DNA from: Spirochaetia bacterium | GTDB lineage: Bacteria > Spirochaetota > Spirochaetia > CADAEX01 | Reading direction: 5' to 3' | DNA: 38,520 nt | NCBI GenBank assembly: GCA_017649605.1 | Contig: JAGCGL010000107.1 | Span: forward strand, 1-38,520 | In this document: piece after piece, positions 25,133-33,054 of the stretch | Position numbering within the stretch: position 1 is the stretch's first letter | Layout of the letters: each line of letters opens with the position of its first letter | Position numbers and translations under genes: made by a program | The notes under the pieces: model-generated | Seen by the model: the letters and a program-made list of their open reading frames with translations, nothing else | Database searches by the model: none | What the model was told of the DNA's origin: nothing

Positions 25133-26626
25133 GTGAGGGCAAAGAATTTTTCATTTGCAGCAAAGATAAAAGAGAGCAGCGATATACGCAGGATCATTTC
25201 GGTCATAAACGAGCATAACGGCATTGTCAGAAAAGTGCTCTACAACAGCAGGATCGACTCAAGCATTGCATTCTTCGAGATCGCAAACTTCTCAAGCGAG
25301 CTCATGACTGCCCTCATCCAGTCCGACCACATTCTCTCTTCGGTGCAGGAACCGCTTTTCATCAAGATAAAGATCCATCTGCCACAGAAGGCAAGGGTTA
25401 TCTCCGAGATTCTAACCCACGCCGACGATGCGGGAGTAATAATCACCCTTATGGAGTTCGACGCACAGGAGGCCAAGAAAGAGGATATCCTGGTGCTTAT
25501 GCTGAATGCTGTGGAGAGCCAGAGCGTGAAGGCATTCCTTGATTACCTCAAGACAAGCTACGCCATCGACATAGTGGAGTACACCCCGAACAACGAGGAT
25601 CTGGACAACACTATCTTCTATATAACTTATGCCAACCGGATCAGGAAGTTCACCCACGACCAGGGAGATCACTTTGTACTCAGCTTCCTGGCCGACATCA
25701 ACAGCATCGCCTTCGAGCTCAAGAAGCTGGGCTACGACCCAGAAGATATCTTCATGAAGATTTACGAGAATGGAGAGACTCTGAACAACACCATAGGCGA
25801 AAAGTTCTATGCCGACTATCAGGTGCTGCAGCTCAAGAGTGACACATCGCTCCACTGCTTCCAGCTCCCATGCGGAGGCAACGTATACATTCTTGAGAAC
25901 GCAACAGAATCGCTGATGATAGACACTGGCTACGGCATCTACCACGACGACATAATGCGGATGTGCCGCCATTTCGGCCTCTGGCAGGATGACAAGAAGA
26001 AGACTCTGTTCATCTCCCACGGCGATGCAGACCACTGCGGAGGGGCAGGCTATATCGGCATGACACCATACTCCCATCCTGGCACCATAGACCTGATACG
26101 GAACGGAAACCGGGCCTACAAGTCGGTGACAGAGGGCTCAAAGCTGGAGCAGATCTACACCACCATGATAGGGACATTCTCCAAATGGCTGCCACCCGAT
26201 TCATACCGGAAGTTCCAGAGCTCTGACAAAGATAAAGTGGGGGCTTTCCCAGTGTTCGGCTCTCTTGAGGCATGCGGCTATAAATTCACTGTGCTTGAAA
26301 GCCACGGCGGCCATCAGTACGGACAGCTATTCCTCCTCAACGAGGAGGCAGGACTCTTCTTTACTGTGGACAGCTGCCTGAACCTTAAGAGCATCTCCCC
26401 GGAGCGGACCAAGTACAACCAGCTGGCAGACCTCTTCATGACATCGGTGAACGTGGACAGCGACCTGGCCCGGAAGGAGCGGAAAGACCTTCTGGAGATA
26501 GCAGCCGACCTGACTGCCAAGAGCGACAAGCCTTTCTATATCTGCTGCGGCCATGGCGCCATCTCTACTATAAAAGATGGAAAACTGACCGCTTTCGGAC
26601 AGACGACCCGCTATACCCACTCCTGA
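25133..26626 (+). CDS. ACT-like domains fused to a metallo-beta-lactamase/ODP-like domain
   Basis: A 497-residue cytoplasmic protein of uncertain function. The first 155 or so residues look like two tandem ACT-type modules (FAAKIKESSDIRRIISVINEHNGIVRKV..., and IKIHLPQKARVISEILTHADDAGVIITLMEF). The C-terminal half (about 245-490) is an MBL fold: SHGDADHCGG near 295 gives H-x-D-x-D-H, then His in ESHGGHQ (about 390), Asp in VDSCLN (about 412) and His in CCGHG (about 472). That set resembles diiron ODP/flavodiiron proteins (H-x-E-x-D-H) more than hydrolytic MBLs. GTG 25133 has AGGAGG 6 nt upstream, 4 nt after metH, so it belongs to the methionine operon. Confidence 0.75.
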   Translation: MRAKNFSFAAKIKESSDIRRIISVINEHNGIVRKVLYNSRIDSSIAFFEIANFSSELMTALIQSDHILSSVQEPLFIKIKIHLPQKARVISEILTHADDAGVIITLMEFDAQEAKKEDILVLMLNAVESQSVKAFLDYLKTSYAIDIVEYTPNNEDLDNTIFYITYANRIRKFTHDQGDHFVLSFLADINSIAFELKKLGYDPEDIFMKIYENGETLNNTIGEKFYADYQVLQLKSDTSLHCFQLPCGGNVYILENATESLMIDTGYGIYHDDIMRMCRHFGLWQDDKKKTLFISHGDADHCGGAGYIGMTPYSHPGTIDLIRNGNRAYKSVTEGSKLEQIYTTMIGTFSKWLPPDSYRKFQSSDKDKVGAFPVFGSLEACGYKFTVLESHGGHQYGQLFLLNEEAGLFFTVDSCLNLKSISPERTKYNQLADLFMTSVNVDSDLARKERKDLLEIAADLTAKSDKPFYICCGHGAISTIKDGKLTAFGQTTRYTHS

Positions 26627-26642
26627 TATCAGCTCTTGTATC

Positions 26643-26737
26643 ATTTTGACCCACTACATTGACTAAAACACCTACTGTGTCAAAAATACCCATAAGCTCA
26701 ATCTCCCATCAATTTAATCATGTTTCGGATTGACACA
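26643..26737 (+). promoter_or_regulatory. Repeated TTTTTGACACA-like elements upstream of the sigma-54 promoter
   Basis: Three related sites are visible. ATTTTGACCCA lies at 26643-26653. An exact reverse copy, TGTGTCAAAAA, lies at 26676-26686, and GGATTGACACA at 26727-26737. They lie about 65-160 bp before the sigma-54 promoter, where enhancer-binding activators normally bind. This is a candidate activator-binding region. Confidence 0.5.
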
Positions 26738-26802
26738 TTCCTTGTATAAAGATTTCTTTATTACATAACAATTTATAAACTTTTTAAAACTTTATTCTTA
26801 AT

Positions 26803-26819
26803 TTGGCACGCATATTGCA
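26803..26819 (+). promoter_or_regulatory. Sigma-54 (RpoN) promoter of hsp20
   Basis: TTGGCACG-cata-TTGCA matches the -24/-12 consensus TGGCACG-N4-TTGCW at every defined base. GG (26805-26806) and GC (26817-26818) have the required spacing. The start would be near 26830, giving a leader of about 40 nt with GGAGG before ATG 26869. Confidence 0.88.
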
Positions 26820-26868
26820 ACATAATCAGTGAAAACAAAAATTGAAATACCATTTGGAGGGTACCGAT

Positions 26869-27297
26869 ATGACAAACACAATGACACTTAGACCAATGAA
26901 CAAAACAGCAGTTCCATTCTGGGACACATTCTTCGACGACTTCTTCGCACCGGTTGAGCATGCAGGAAGCTCAAGAACTCCATTGACCGACATCAAGGAG
27001 ACACCTACTGAATATGTATTCGAGACAGAATTCCCAGGCTTCAAGGAAGATGAGCTTGAAGTCAAGATCGATAAGAACCACCTGACCCTGAAGGCCGAGA
27101 AGAAGGCAACAGAGGAGCAGAAGGACTCAAAGACTCACTACATCATGAGCGAGCGGTACGAGAAATTCTCAAGATCCTTCACACTGCCAGACAATGTTGA
27201 CTCAGAGAAAATCAAAGCAACATTCGAGAACGGCCTGCTGAAACTGGAAGTTCCAAAGATGGAAAAGGCTATGCCGAAGACCATCAAAATCAACTGA
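26869..27297 (+). CDS. Small heat-shock protein, Hsp20/alpha-crystallin family
   Basis: An ATP-independent holdase chaperone of 142 residues. The alpha-crystallin domain runs from about 41 to 135 (TPLTDIKETPTEYVFETEFPGFKEDELEVKID...SERYEKFSRSFTLPDNVDSEKIKATFENGLLKLEVPK), with a C-terminal PKTIKIN tail carrying the I-x-I type anchor. ATG 26869 is used because TTGGAGGG lies just upstream; the earlier in-frame start lacks a ribosome site. Codon use is highly biased, implying strong expression when induced. It stands alone behind a sigma-54 promoter and before a terminator, so it is a single-gene unit. Confidence 0.95.
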   Translation: MTNTMTLRPMNKTAVPFWDTFFDDFFAPVEHAGSSRTPLTDIKETPTEYVFETEFPGFKEDELEVKIDKNHLTLKAEKKATEEQKDSKTHYIMSERYEKFSRSFTLPDNVDSEKIKATFENGLLKLEVPKMEKAMPKTIKIN

Positions 27298-27327
27298 TAT
27301 CGCCTCCCCCATTGCGATACCACCAAG

Positions 27328-27354
27328 GGCTGCCTGAAAAGGCGGCCTTTTTTT
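27328..27354 (+). terminator. Rho-independent terminator after hsp20
   Basis: GGCTGCCT-gaaa-AGGCGGCC forms an 8-bp stem (one G-U pair) with a GAAA tetraloop, followed by seven Ts. Confidence 0.9.
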
Positions 27355-27358
27355 ATTC

Positions 27359-27387
27359 TTGCATTTTCTTATGATTCCCATTATTCT
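27359..27387 (+). promoter_or_regulatory. Promoter of era, probably leaderless
   Basis: TTGCAT (27359-27364) and TATTCT (27382-27387) are separated by 17 bp. The -10 box ends 4 nt before ATG 27392 and 7 nt before ATG 27395, leaving no room for a Shine-Dalgarno sequence. Confidence 0.45.
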
Positions 27388-27391
27388 GTGA

Positions 27392-28273
27392 ATGATGAAA
27401 TCTGCATTTATAACAGTTGCCGGACGTCCATCGGCAGGAAAATCCACGCTGGTAAACACTATCTGCGGCCATAAGGTGGCAATAGTATCACGGACGCCCC
27501 AGACCACCAAGAACAAAATAAGAGGCATCTACACATCACCGGAGGGTCAGTTCGTATTTCTGGACACCCCTGGCTACTACGACAGCGACAAGAAATCGAA
27601 CCTGGAGCTTCAGGAGATAACTCTGTCGGCCCTGGACGATTCCGACCTTATCCTCTATGTGACAGACATGACACGCTCCCCCGGGAAGGAGGAGGAGATA
27701 CTGGCCAGCATAGTGACCAAGACCCAGCGCCCTCTTTTCGTAGCCCTGAACAAGTGCGACATCCTGACCGAAGAACAGGGGGATAATGCTGCCAAGGCAA
27801 TTGCAGAACGGCGTGATTTCTTCCAAAAAGCACTCAATATACCGGAATCCAATATCTTCTCTATCTCTGCCCGAACTGGCGATGGAACCCAGGAGCTGCT
27901 GAAGGCACTGTTCGATGCTGCTCCCGAAGGCCCCATGATGTACCCCGAGGAGTACTACACCGACCAGGAGGTGGACTTCCGCATAAGCGAGATAATCAGA
28001 GAGAAGGTGATAAACCGGACCCAGGACGAGATTCCCCACTGCATACGGGTGAATATCCAAGATATGGAGATGAAGGAAGAGAACGGCATGGAGCGGCTTT
28101 GGGTGCGGGCATTCCTTACAGTGGACACCGAGAGCCAGAAGCGGATCCTGATAGGACACAACGGCGAGATGATCGGCAAGATACGCAAGGCTGCCATGAG
28201 GGAGATCAAGGACACATTCCCCTACTCTGTCCATCTGGACATGAAGGTTAAGGCTGATAAAAAAAGACATTAA
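27392..28273 (+). CDS. era: GTPase Era
   Basis: An essential GTPase for 30S ribosome maturation that binds 16S rRNA. The 293 residues show G1 GRPSAGKSTL, switch TPQTTKNKIRGI, G3 DTPGYYDSD, G4 NKCD and G5 SISARTGDG. The KH domain follows (about 200-293: EIIREKVINRTQDEIPHCIRV...GHNGEMIGKIRKAAMREI). Length is typical. The start is one of two adjacent ATGs (27392 or 27395); promoter spacing favours the second. pyrH follows 13 nt downstream. Confidence 0.95.
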   Translation: MMKSAFITVAGRPSAGKSTLVNTICGHKVAIVSRTPQTTKNKIRGIYTSPEGQFVFLDTPGYYDSDKKSNLELQEITLSALDDSDLILYVTDMTRSPGKEEEILASIVTKTQRPLFVALNKCDILTEEQGDNAAKAIAERRDFFQKALNIPESNIFSISARTGDGTQELLKALFDAAPEGPMMYPEEYYTDQEVDFRISEIIREKVINRTQDEIPHCIRVNIQDMEMKEENGMERLWVRAFLTVDTESQKRILIGHNGEMIGKIRKAAMREIKDTFPYSVHLDMKVKADKKRH

Positions 28274-28286
28274 AGGAGATCGCAAT

Positions 28287-28973
28287 ATGGTTAAAATATT
28301 ATCTTTAGGCGGTTCAATTGTAGCTCCAGACGGAGTTGATACAGCATTTTTAAAGAAGTTCAAGGCACTTGTTGAAGATTATCTGGCAAAGGATCCGGAG
28401 CGGAAGCTGATCCTGGTTATCGGCGGCGGTGCTCCTGCAAGAGTGTATCAGAAGGCATTCCGGGAGATAGAGCAAAATGCTCCGGCCGATGTGCAGGACT
28501 GGATCGGCATTACTGCAACCAGGCTCAATGCACAGCTGGTAAAATCTATATTCGGTGACCTCTGCAAGGACCCGGTGGTTACAGATCCGTCTGCTGACAT
28601 TGCATTCACAGGCCGCATATTGGTGGGGGCAGGCTGGAAACCTGGATTCTCCACCGACTTCGACGCTGTCTACCTGGCAGAGCGGTTCGGGGGCAAGACT
28701 GTGGTCAACCTTTCAAACATCAAAAAAGTATATACCGACGACCCGAATAAGAATCCTGATGCCAAGCCTTTGGACAAGCTGAACTGGGTCGAATTCCAGA
28801 AGATGGTGGGAACAGAATGGGTGCCGGGAAAGAATGTCCCCTTCGACCCTATCGCTGCACAGAAGGCCAAGGAGCTGGCACTTGATGTGATTGTAGCCGG
28901 TGGAAAAGATATCGAAAACATCGGCAATATCCTGGAAGACAAGCCTTACTTCGGTACCCTGATCTGCCCATGA
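28287..28973 (+). CDS. pyrH: UMP kinase, archaeal/spirochaete type
   Basis: Phosphorylates UMP to UDP in pyrimidine synthesis. The 228-residue amino-acid-kinase fold has KILSLGGSIVAPDGVD, LVIGGGAPARVYQ, FSTDFDAVYLAERFGGKTVVNLSNIKKVYTDDP and PFDPIAAQKAKEL. The short, archaeal-like form differs from the E. coli enzyme and is, to my knowledge, the version found in spirochaetes. SD AAAGGAG precedes ATG 28287. Confidence 0.92.
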   Translation: MVKILSLGGSIVAPDGVDTAFLKKFKALVEDYLAKDPERKLILVIGGGAPARVYQKAFREIEQNAPADVQDWIGITATRLNAQLVKSIFGDLCKDPVVTDPSADIAFTGRILVGAGWKPGFSTDFDAVYLAERFGGKTVVNLSNIKKVYTDDPNKNPDAKPLDKLNWVEFQKMVGTEWVPGKNVPFDPIAAQKAKELALDVIVAGGKDIENIGNILEDKPYFGTLICP

Positions 28974-28984
28974 GGGAGAAAAAA

Positions 28985-29515
28985 ATGAAAAAGATTTTAG
29001 TTTTATTGATGTTGTTTGCCGCTGCAGCACTTTATGCTGATGTCGAAGTCGATTTTGACTACAATGCGATGAACGGTTTTGCCTCCAATCAGTTTGCACT
29101 GTGGGTGGAGAATGAGAACGGAGATGTGGTCAAGACTATTTTTGTCACAGATTTTACCGGTGCAAAGCGTGGTTATAAAAAACGCGAGCAGTCCTTGAAC
29201 AACTGGGTAGCAGCCGCAAAACCAGCAGAGATGTCAGACAGTGCGCTTGATGCCATTAGCGGCGCCACACCGAAGTCCGGAGCTCAACACTTTACATGGG
29301 ATCTGACCGACAATCAGGGGAAGAAAGTTCCAGCCGGCAAGTATTTCATCAAACTGGAGGCTACTCTTTTCCAGGGCAGCAACGTAGTTTACACCGGCGC
29401 AGTCGACACAGGAAAGGCAACTGCCGGCCCGATTGAAGTAACGCTTAAACGCAGCGAGCCCGACAACACCAAGAACGCCACCATGCTCCAGAACGTCCGC
29501 ATGATTGTGAAATAA
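28985..29515 (+). CDS. Periplasmic DUF2271-family protein
   Basis: A 176-residue exported protein with signal peptide MKKILVLLMLFAAAALYA (cleavage before DVEV). The mature part follows the DUF2271 pattern: FALWVENENGDVVKTIFV, a Trp-containing NNWVAAAK segment, DAISGATPKSGAQHFTWDLTDNQGKKVPAGKYFIKLEA. This last part is FlgD-like in style. Family members often sit beside periplasmic FMN/flavin-transfer proteins, but none is present here. GGGAG lies upstream of ATG 28985; the in-frame ATG at 28970 overlaps pyrH and would spoil the signal peptide. Confidence 0.82.
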   Translation: MKKILVLLMLFAAAALYADVEVDFDYNAMNGFASNQFALWVENENGDVVKTIFVTDFTGAKRGYKKREQSLNNWVAAAKPAEMSDSALDAISGATPKSGAQHFTWDLTDNQGKKVPAGKYFIKLEATLFQGSNVVYTGAVDTGKATAGPIEVTLKRSEPDNTKNATMLQNVRMIVK

Positions 29516-29521
29516 AAACTA

Positions 29522-30958
29522 TTACCGTATCCTTTCGAGGTAATAGACCTCTGCATCCTCTTCTGTGCGGAGAATAGTTTCATCCCCAGGTACCCCATTA
29601 GTTGGTATTTTCCCTAGAACCTTTTTACCATCTAAAATACGCAAAGCATTAAACACTATTCCATCCGTTTCAGAAGCAGTAAATGACAATACCTCGTAAT
29701 CTTGCCATAGTATTTTAGTATTATCGCCAGTATCTGGTGTTACCCTTATTAAAAAATAATTTGATGTTGTATCTCTTCCTGCAACGTAGATATAGTTTTC
29801 AGTTGAACATACATGAGAAATGTAGCTGACAGTCAATCCCTCAAATGCATTCTTTTTTAATATTGCAGTCGAATTATATACTTCTGCAATTCCACCGGAA
29901 TATATAAGATATGTACAGTTATTAAGATTAAAAGTATAATACTTTCCATAACACCCTCCTAATGATAAAGGGTCACCTAAATCAAGAGCACCATAATTCT
30001 CTGCCAACATACTCTGAAAATTAATTTTCTTTATTCCAGAATATGTATAATAATAAATATTTCCATCAAAACTTTTCCAAATAGCATTTAAATAATTATC
30101 CTCTACACCGGTTAAAACTGATAAATTAGTTAGGCTCCCAGAAGTTCTTCTTATCCTCTTGGGGAAGTTCATGCCACTAGAATAATATGAATAAACAATA
30201 TTACCAGAATTATCAACCTCAAAACATTGTATATTATTATCCTTTGAAGTGATATCAGTACTGGAAACCTTTCCATTGCCCAAGGCACTTATTTTTGAAA
30301 CTCTATAATAATCACCTGGGTTTTCTCCAGAGAAATCTTCTCTTACCACCCATTCATTACCATGATTTATATAGTAAATACTACCCGAACTATCTGTTTC
30401 AAATAATTGCTTATTATAAGGAGAAAAATAATGCGGGTCTTCCTTAGTAGAACTATCTAAAAATAACCCTGAATATTTTAATTTATATATAGTCCCATCT
30501 GATTTTCTTACCAAGAAAAGAACAGATGGATCAACTGTAACTCCATTTTCATTTTCTATATTAAATGAAGGATCCAACCAACTGTATCCTACTACAAAGA
30601 AATCATCATTTACATCCGAAACAAATACTGGGGTAAATACACTAAAGGCATCTTGACTTATAGATTCAATGCTATTCTTGTTTTTATCTAAAAATTTTAT
30701 TTTTGAAATAGCACTATTTCCATTAATCTTAAAAAGGTTGTATCTACTCAAAATGGCTGAATTATCTGAAACTTTTCCAGAGACTCTTTGCGAATTAGAA
30801 TTTGTACCAATGTAAATGCTCCTTGCATCTGTGATATCGAGATAGGAAACATTACTTAAAGAATCTGAAATGTCAGAAGTGCCACCGCCACCACTGCCAC
30901 TGCCACAACTATTTAACAACACACATATAAAAATAGAATACAAAAAATACTTTTTCAT
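29522..30958 (-). CDS. Lipoprotein of a paralogous pair, function unknown
   Basis: A 478-residue lipoprotein with signal MKKYFLYSIFICVLLNSC, acylated Cys18, and a Gly/Ser linker (GSGSGGGG). The rest is Asp/Ser/Asn/Tyr-rich beta-strand material with recurring blocks such as SDGTIYKLKYSG, DSSGSIYYINHG, DNSGNIVYSYYSSG and DGNIYYYTYSGIKKIN. These suggest a beta-propeller of about six or seven blades (inference). It is homologous along its length to the interrupted gene 15 nt upstream; both end in YLERIR. The gene is AT-rich compared with its neighbours. It is probably surface-exposed; ligand unknown. Confidence 0.8.
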   Translation of the reverse strand: MKKYFLYSIFICVLLNSCGSGSGGGGTSDISDSLSNVSYLDITDARSIYIGTNSNSQRVSGKVSDNSAILSRYNLFKINGNSAISKIKFLDKNKNSIESISQDAFSVFTPVFVSDVNDDFFVVGYSWLDPSFNIENENGVTVDPSVLFLVRKSDGTIYKLKYSGLFLDSSTKEDPHYFSPYNKQLFETDSSGSIYYINHGNEWVVREDFSGENPGDYYRVSKISALGNGKVSSTDITSKDNNIQCFEVDNSGNIVYSYYSSGMNFPKRIRRTSGSLTNLSVLTGVEDNYLNAIWKSFDGNIYYYTYSGIKKINFQSMLAENYGALDLGDPLSLGGCYGKYYTFNLNNCTYLIYSGGIAEVYNSTAILKKNAFEGLTVSYISHVCSTENYIYVAGRDTTSNYFLIRVTPDTGDNTKILWQDYEVLSFTASETDGIVFNALRILDGKKVLGKIPTNGVPGDETILRTEEDAEVYYLERIR

Positions 30959-30973
30959 ATAAACACCTGTTGA

Positions 30974-32305
30974 TTATCTAATTCTCTCAAGATAAGCTAT
31001 CTGAGCATTACTATCCTCATCCAAGAAAGTTACTGTTCCACCCGAAGTTGATACTTTTCCTATAATCCTCTTGCCATCTGCCATTCTCAAGGCATTAAAG
31101 GTAATCCCATTCTGTTCAGAAACAGAAAATGAGTATATTTCATATTCGTTCCCTAAAATCTTTGAACATACTCCAGTATCAGGATCCACTTTTATCAGAA
31201 AGTAATTATGTGAAGAATCTTTTCCATATATATACAAATAGTTATCTGTTAAATCATAACTATAGATGGTGATTGGTGTTGAAATTCCCGTATAAAGAAT
31301 ATCTCTTGGGGTTGCAGTTGAGTTATAAACTTCAGATAGTCCGTCAGTGCCTAAAACATATGTACAATTATTATAATTGAAATAATACAATAGATTATTA
31401 AAACAATACCAAGATGGCGCACTTGGTAAAACACCATATGGTTCTAAATCTAAGGTGTTTGGATTAATTCTTTTAACATTCAAATCTTCCAGATAATACA
31501 AAGCCCCATCAAGACCATGCCAAACATAATTCAAATATTCGTGGGGGATTACTTTATATTCCCCGCCAACAGACCTTAGTCGTACTATATGATCAAAAAT
31601 ACTTGTTGAGCTGCCCATATATAAAATATTTCCTAAATCATCTAGTTCAAAGTATTCAACATCTTGAGTTGAAGGGGTAAGGATGGTACTAGATAAAGAA
31701 GAAAGGTTAACTTTTACAATATATCTTCTATTCGTATAGAAATCATCATGGCCAAGGTAATACATATTGCCCAAACTGTCTGTCTTAAATAAATTTTTGT
31801 TGCGAATATCATTTATATCATTGATAACATAAGGTAAGGGGGTTAATTTAAAAATAGCTCCGTCTGATTTACGCACAAGGCATGCAAAATCAGCATAAAC
31901 TGAATTTCCTCGCGAACTATCCATAAAACCAACAACAAAAAAATTATCGTTGACTGGAGAAATCAAAACGGGAATCATATCCATACCATCATAACGTAAA
32001 GATAGTTTATTTCGATTTTTATCAAGCATGTTGACTTTATGAATAGTATTATCATCTAGTATCTTCCAAAGGGAACTTCCATTTTGGTTTCCTGGAGTCT
32101 TTTGAGTTGAACCCAATCCAGATGAATAAGCGGCACCTGAACTCGAACTAATAAAAACACTCTTTGCGCCAGAGATATCAAGAGCCGCAAGATCTCCGAG
32201 ATTGTCATCATTGCTTCAACCGCCGCCACCGCCACCGCCACCACAACTGGTAGGTATAAGTAAAGCACTAAGCAAAATAATCATAAAAAACCAAGATCTT
32301 TTCAT
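30974..32305 (-). pseudogene. Lipoprotein paralogue interrupted by an in-frame TGA at codon 30
   Basis: From ATG 32305 the gene encodes a normal lipoprotein signal (MKRSWFFMIILLSALLIPTSC, Cys21) and eight glycines from a GGTGGC repeat. It then meets TGA (32218-32216) and continues in the same frame for more than 400 codons: SNDDNLGDLAALDISGAKSV and onward. The downstream reading aligns with the intact paralogue (propeller-like blocks SDGAIFKL, DSLGNMYYLGHD, DDLGNILYMG; end YLERIR). No other frame damage is seen, so the lesion is a single nonsense codon: recent decay, read-through, or a base-call error in a GC-rich repeat. A TTG at 32116 could restart, but without the signal. Confidence 0.8.
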
Positions 32306-32322
32306 TTTACACCCCAGGAAAC

Positions 32323-32338
32323 ACTCTCTTTAGAGAGT
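32323..32338. repeat. Palindrome in the lipoprotein leader
   Basis: ACTCTCTTTAGAGAGT is a perfect 7+7 inverted repeat between the promoter and start codon of the interrupted lipoprotein. It could be a leader hairpin or an operator. Confidence 0.5.
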
Positions 32339-32352
32339 CATGATTATAGTAA

Positions 32353-32382
32353 ATTATATATGCATTATTTATCAGAAGTCAA
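32353..32382 (-). promoter_or_regulatory. Promoter of the lipoprotein pair
   Basis: On the minus strand TTGACT (32382-32377) and TATAAT (32358-32353) are separated by 18 bp. The consensus -10 suggests the interrupted gene and its paralogue are still transcribed. A CAAGCCC/GGGCTTG hairpin (32396-32416) lies upstream and has no T-run. Confidence 0.65.
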
Positions 32383-32443
32383 TTCAAACATCGCCCAAGC
32401 CCTCTCCATGGGCTTGAAAGACTTCTTCTAAATTAATATTTAA

Positions 32444-32482
32444 TTGACTTTAACAAATAATCATATTATAATCTACTTATAA
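32444..32482 (+). promoter_or_regulatory. Promoter and likely operator of the second toxin-antitoxin pair
   Basis: TTGACT (32444-32449) and TATAAT (32467-32472) are separated by 17 bp. TTATAA occurs twice around a 5-bp spacer (32466-32471 and 32477-32482), forming an inverted repeat on the -10 box, as expected for an autoregulated antitoxin operator. AAGGAG follows. Confidence 0.65.
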
Positions 32483-32492
32483 GGAGATAATT

Positions 32493-32753
32493 ATGCCTAA
32501 AATTATACCCATAAAAGACTTGAAAAACACAGTTGCACTCTCAAAAATCTGCCATGAAAGCCAGGAGCCAATATATGTAACAAAAAATGGATACGGCGAT
32601 ATGGTGATTATGAGCATGAACGTTTTCGAGAAAATGACTTACATGGATAATGTGGTAACTAAAGTTGAAGAGGGAGAAAAGGATATTGCAGAAGGGAAAT
32701 ATTCTGAGGGCTTGGGTTATTTTGATGAATTGAAAAAGAAGTATGAAGTATAA
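32493..32753 (+). CDS. Phd/YefM-family antitoxin
   Basis: An 86-residue antitoxin. IIPIKDLKNTVALSKICHESQEPIYVTKNGYGDMVIMSMNVFEKM is the Phd/YefM DNA-binding and dimerisation fold, and the C-terminal acidic helix (VEEGEKDIAEGKYSEGLGYFDELKKKYEV) is the toxin-binding tail. AAGGAGA precedes ATG 32493. The stop overlaps the toxin start by 11 nt. It should neutralise the RelE/ParE-like product and repress its own promoter at the TTATAA repeats. Confidence 0.9.
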   Translation: MPKIIPIKDLKNTVALSKICHESQEPIYVTKNGYGDMVIMSMNVFEKMTYMDNVVTKVEEGEKDIAEGKYSEGLGYFDELKKKYEV

Positions 32754-33054
32754 GGTAATCCTATCTGATTCTTTTAAGAAAGATTTACAAAGCATCTCTG
32801 ATTATATTGCATTTACTCTTTGCAATAAAAAAGCAGCGGCTGAATTGGTTGAACTGACAAAATCAGAAATCGCTTCCCTGGCAGATTTCCCGAACAGCTG
32901 CCCGCTCTGTTCTATTCCACGCCTTGCAACAAAAAATATACGCAAGCTCATAATTAAAAATTTCATAGTTTTATACCGGTCAGAAATCAAAAAGAAAGAA
33001 GTCCAAGTTATCCGCATGGTCTATGGCCGTCAAAATTACTTTGAACTGATTTAG
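32743..33054 (+). CDS. RelE/ParE-family toxin
   Basis: A 103-residue toxin of the RelE/ParE fold: YKVILSDSFKKDLQSISDYIAFTLCNKKAAAELV, then the conserved central LADFPNSCPL and C-terminal RKLIIKNFIVLYRSEIKKKEVQVIRMVYGRQNYFEL. Whether it acts on ribosome-bound mRNA (RelE) or gyrase (ParE) cannot be decided; the N-terminal helical hairpin favours ParE. Its stop codon TAG overlaps the first bases of the tRNA-ended inverted repeat, so the repeat abuts the toxin gene exactly. Confidence 0.88.
   Translation: MKYKVILSDSFKKDLQSISDYIAFTLCNKKAAAELVELTKSEIASLADFPNSCPLCSIPRLATKNIRKLIIKNFIVLYRSEIKKKEVQVIRMVYGRQNYFELI

Noticed and set aside
26627..26868. CIRCE/HrcA or sigma-32 control of hsp20
   Set aside because: No TTAGCACTC-N9-GAGTGCTAA element or sigma-32-type promoter is present; the sigma-54 match is much stronger.
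32170..32218. TGA in the interrupted lipoprotein as a selenocysteine codon
   Set aside because: A GAGAT/ATCTC pairing exists downstream, but its loop and distance do not look like a bacterial SECIS element. A Sec residue in a polyglycine linker also makes no chemical sense.
32396..32416. CAAGCCC/GGGCTTG hairpin as a terminator
   Set aside because: No T-run follows on either strand. It lies between two divergent promoters, so it is at most an operator or chance hairpin.
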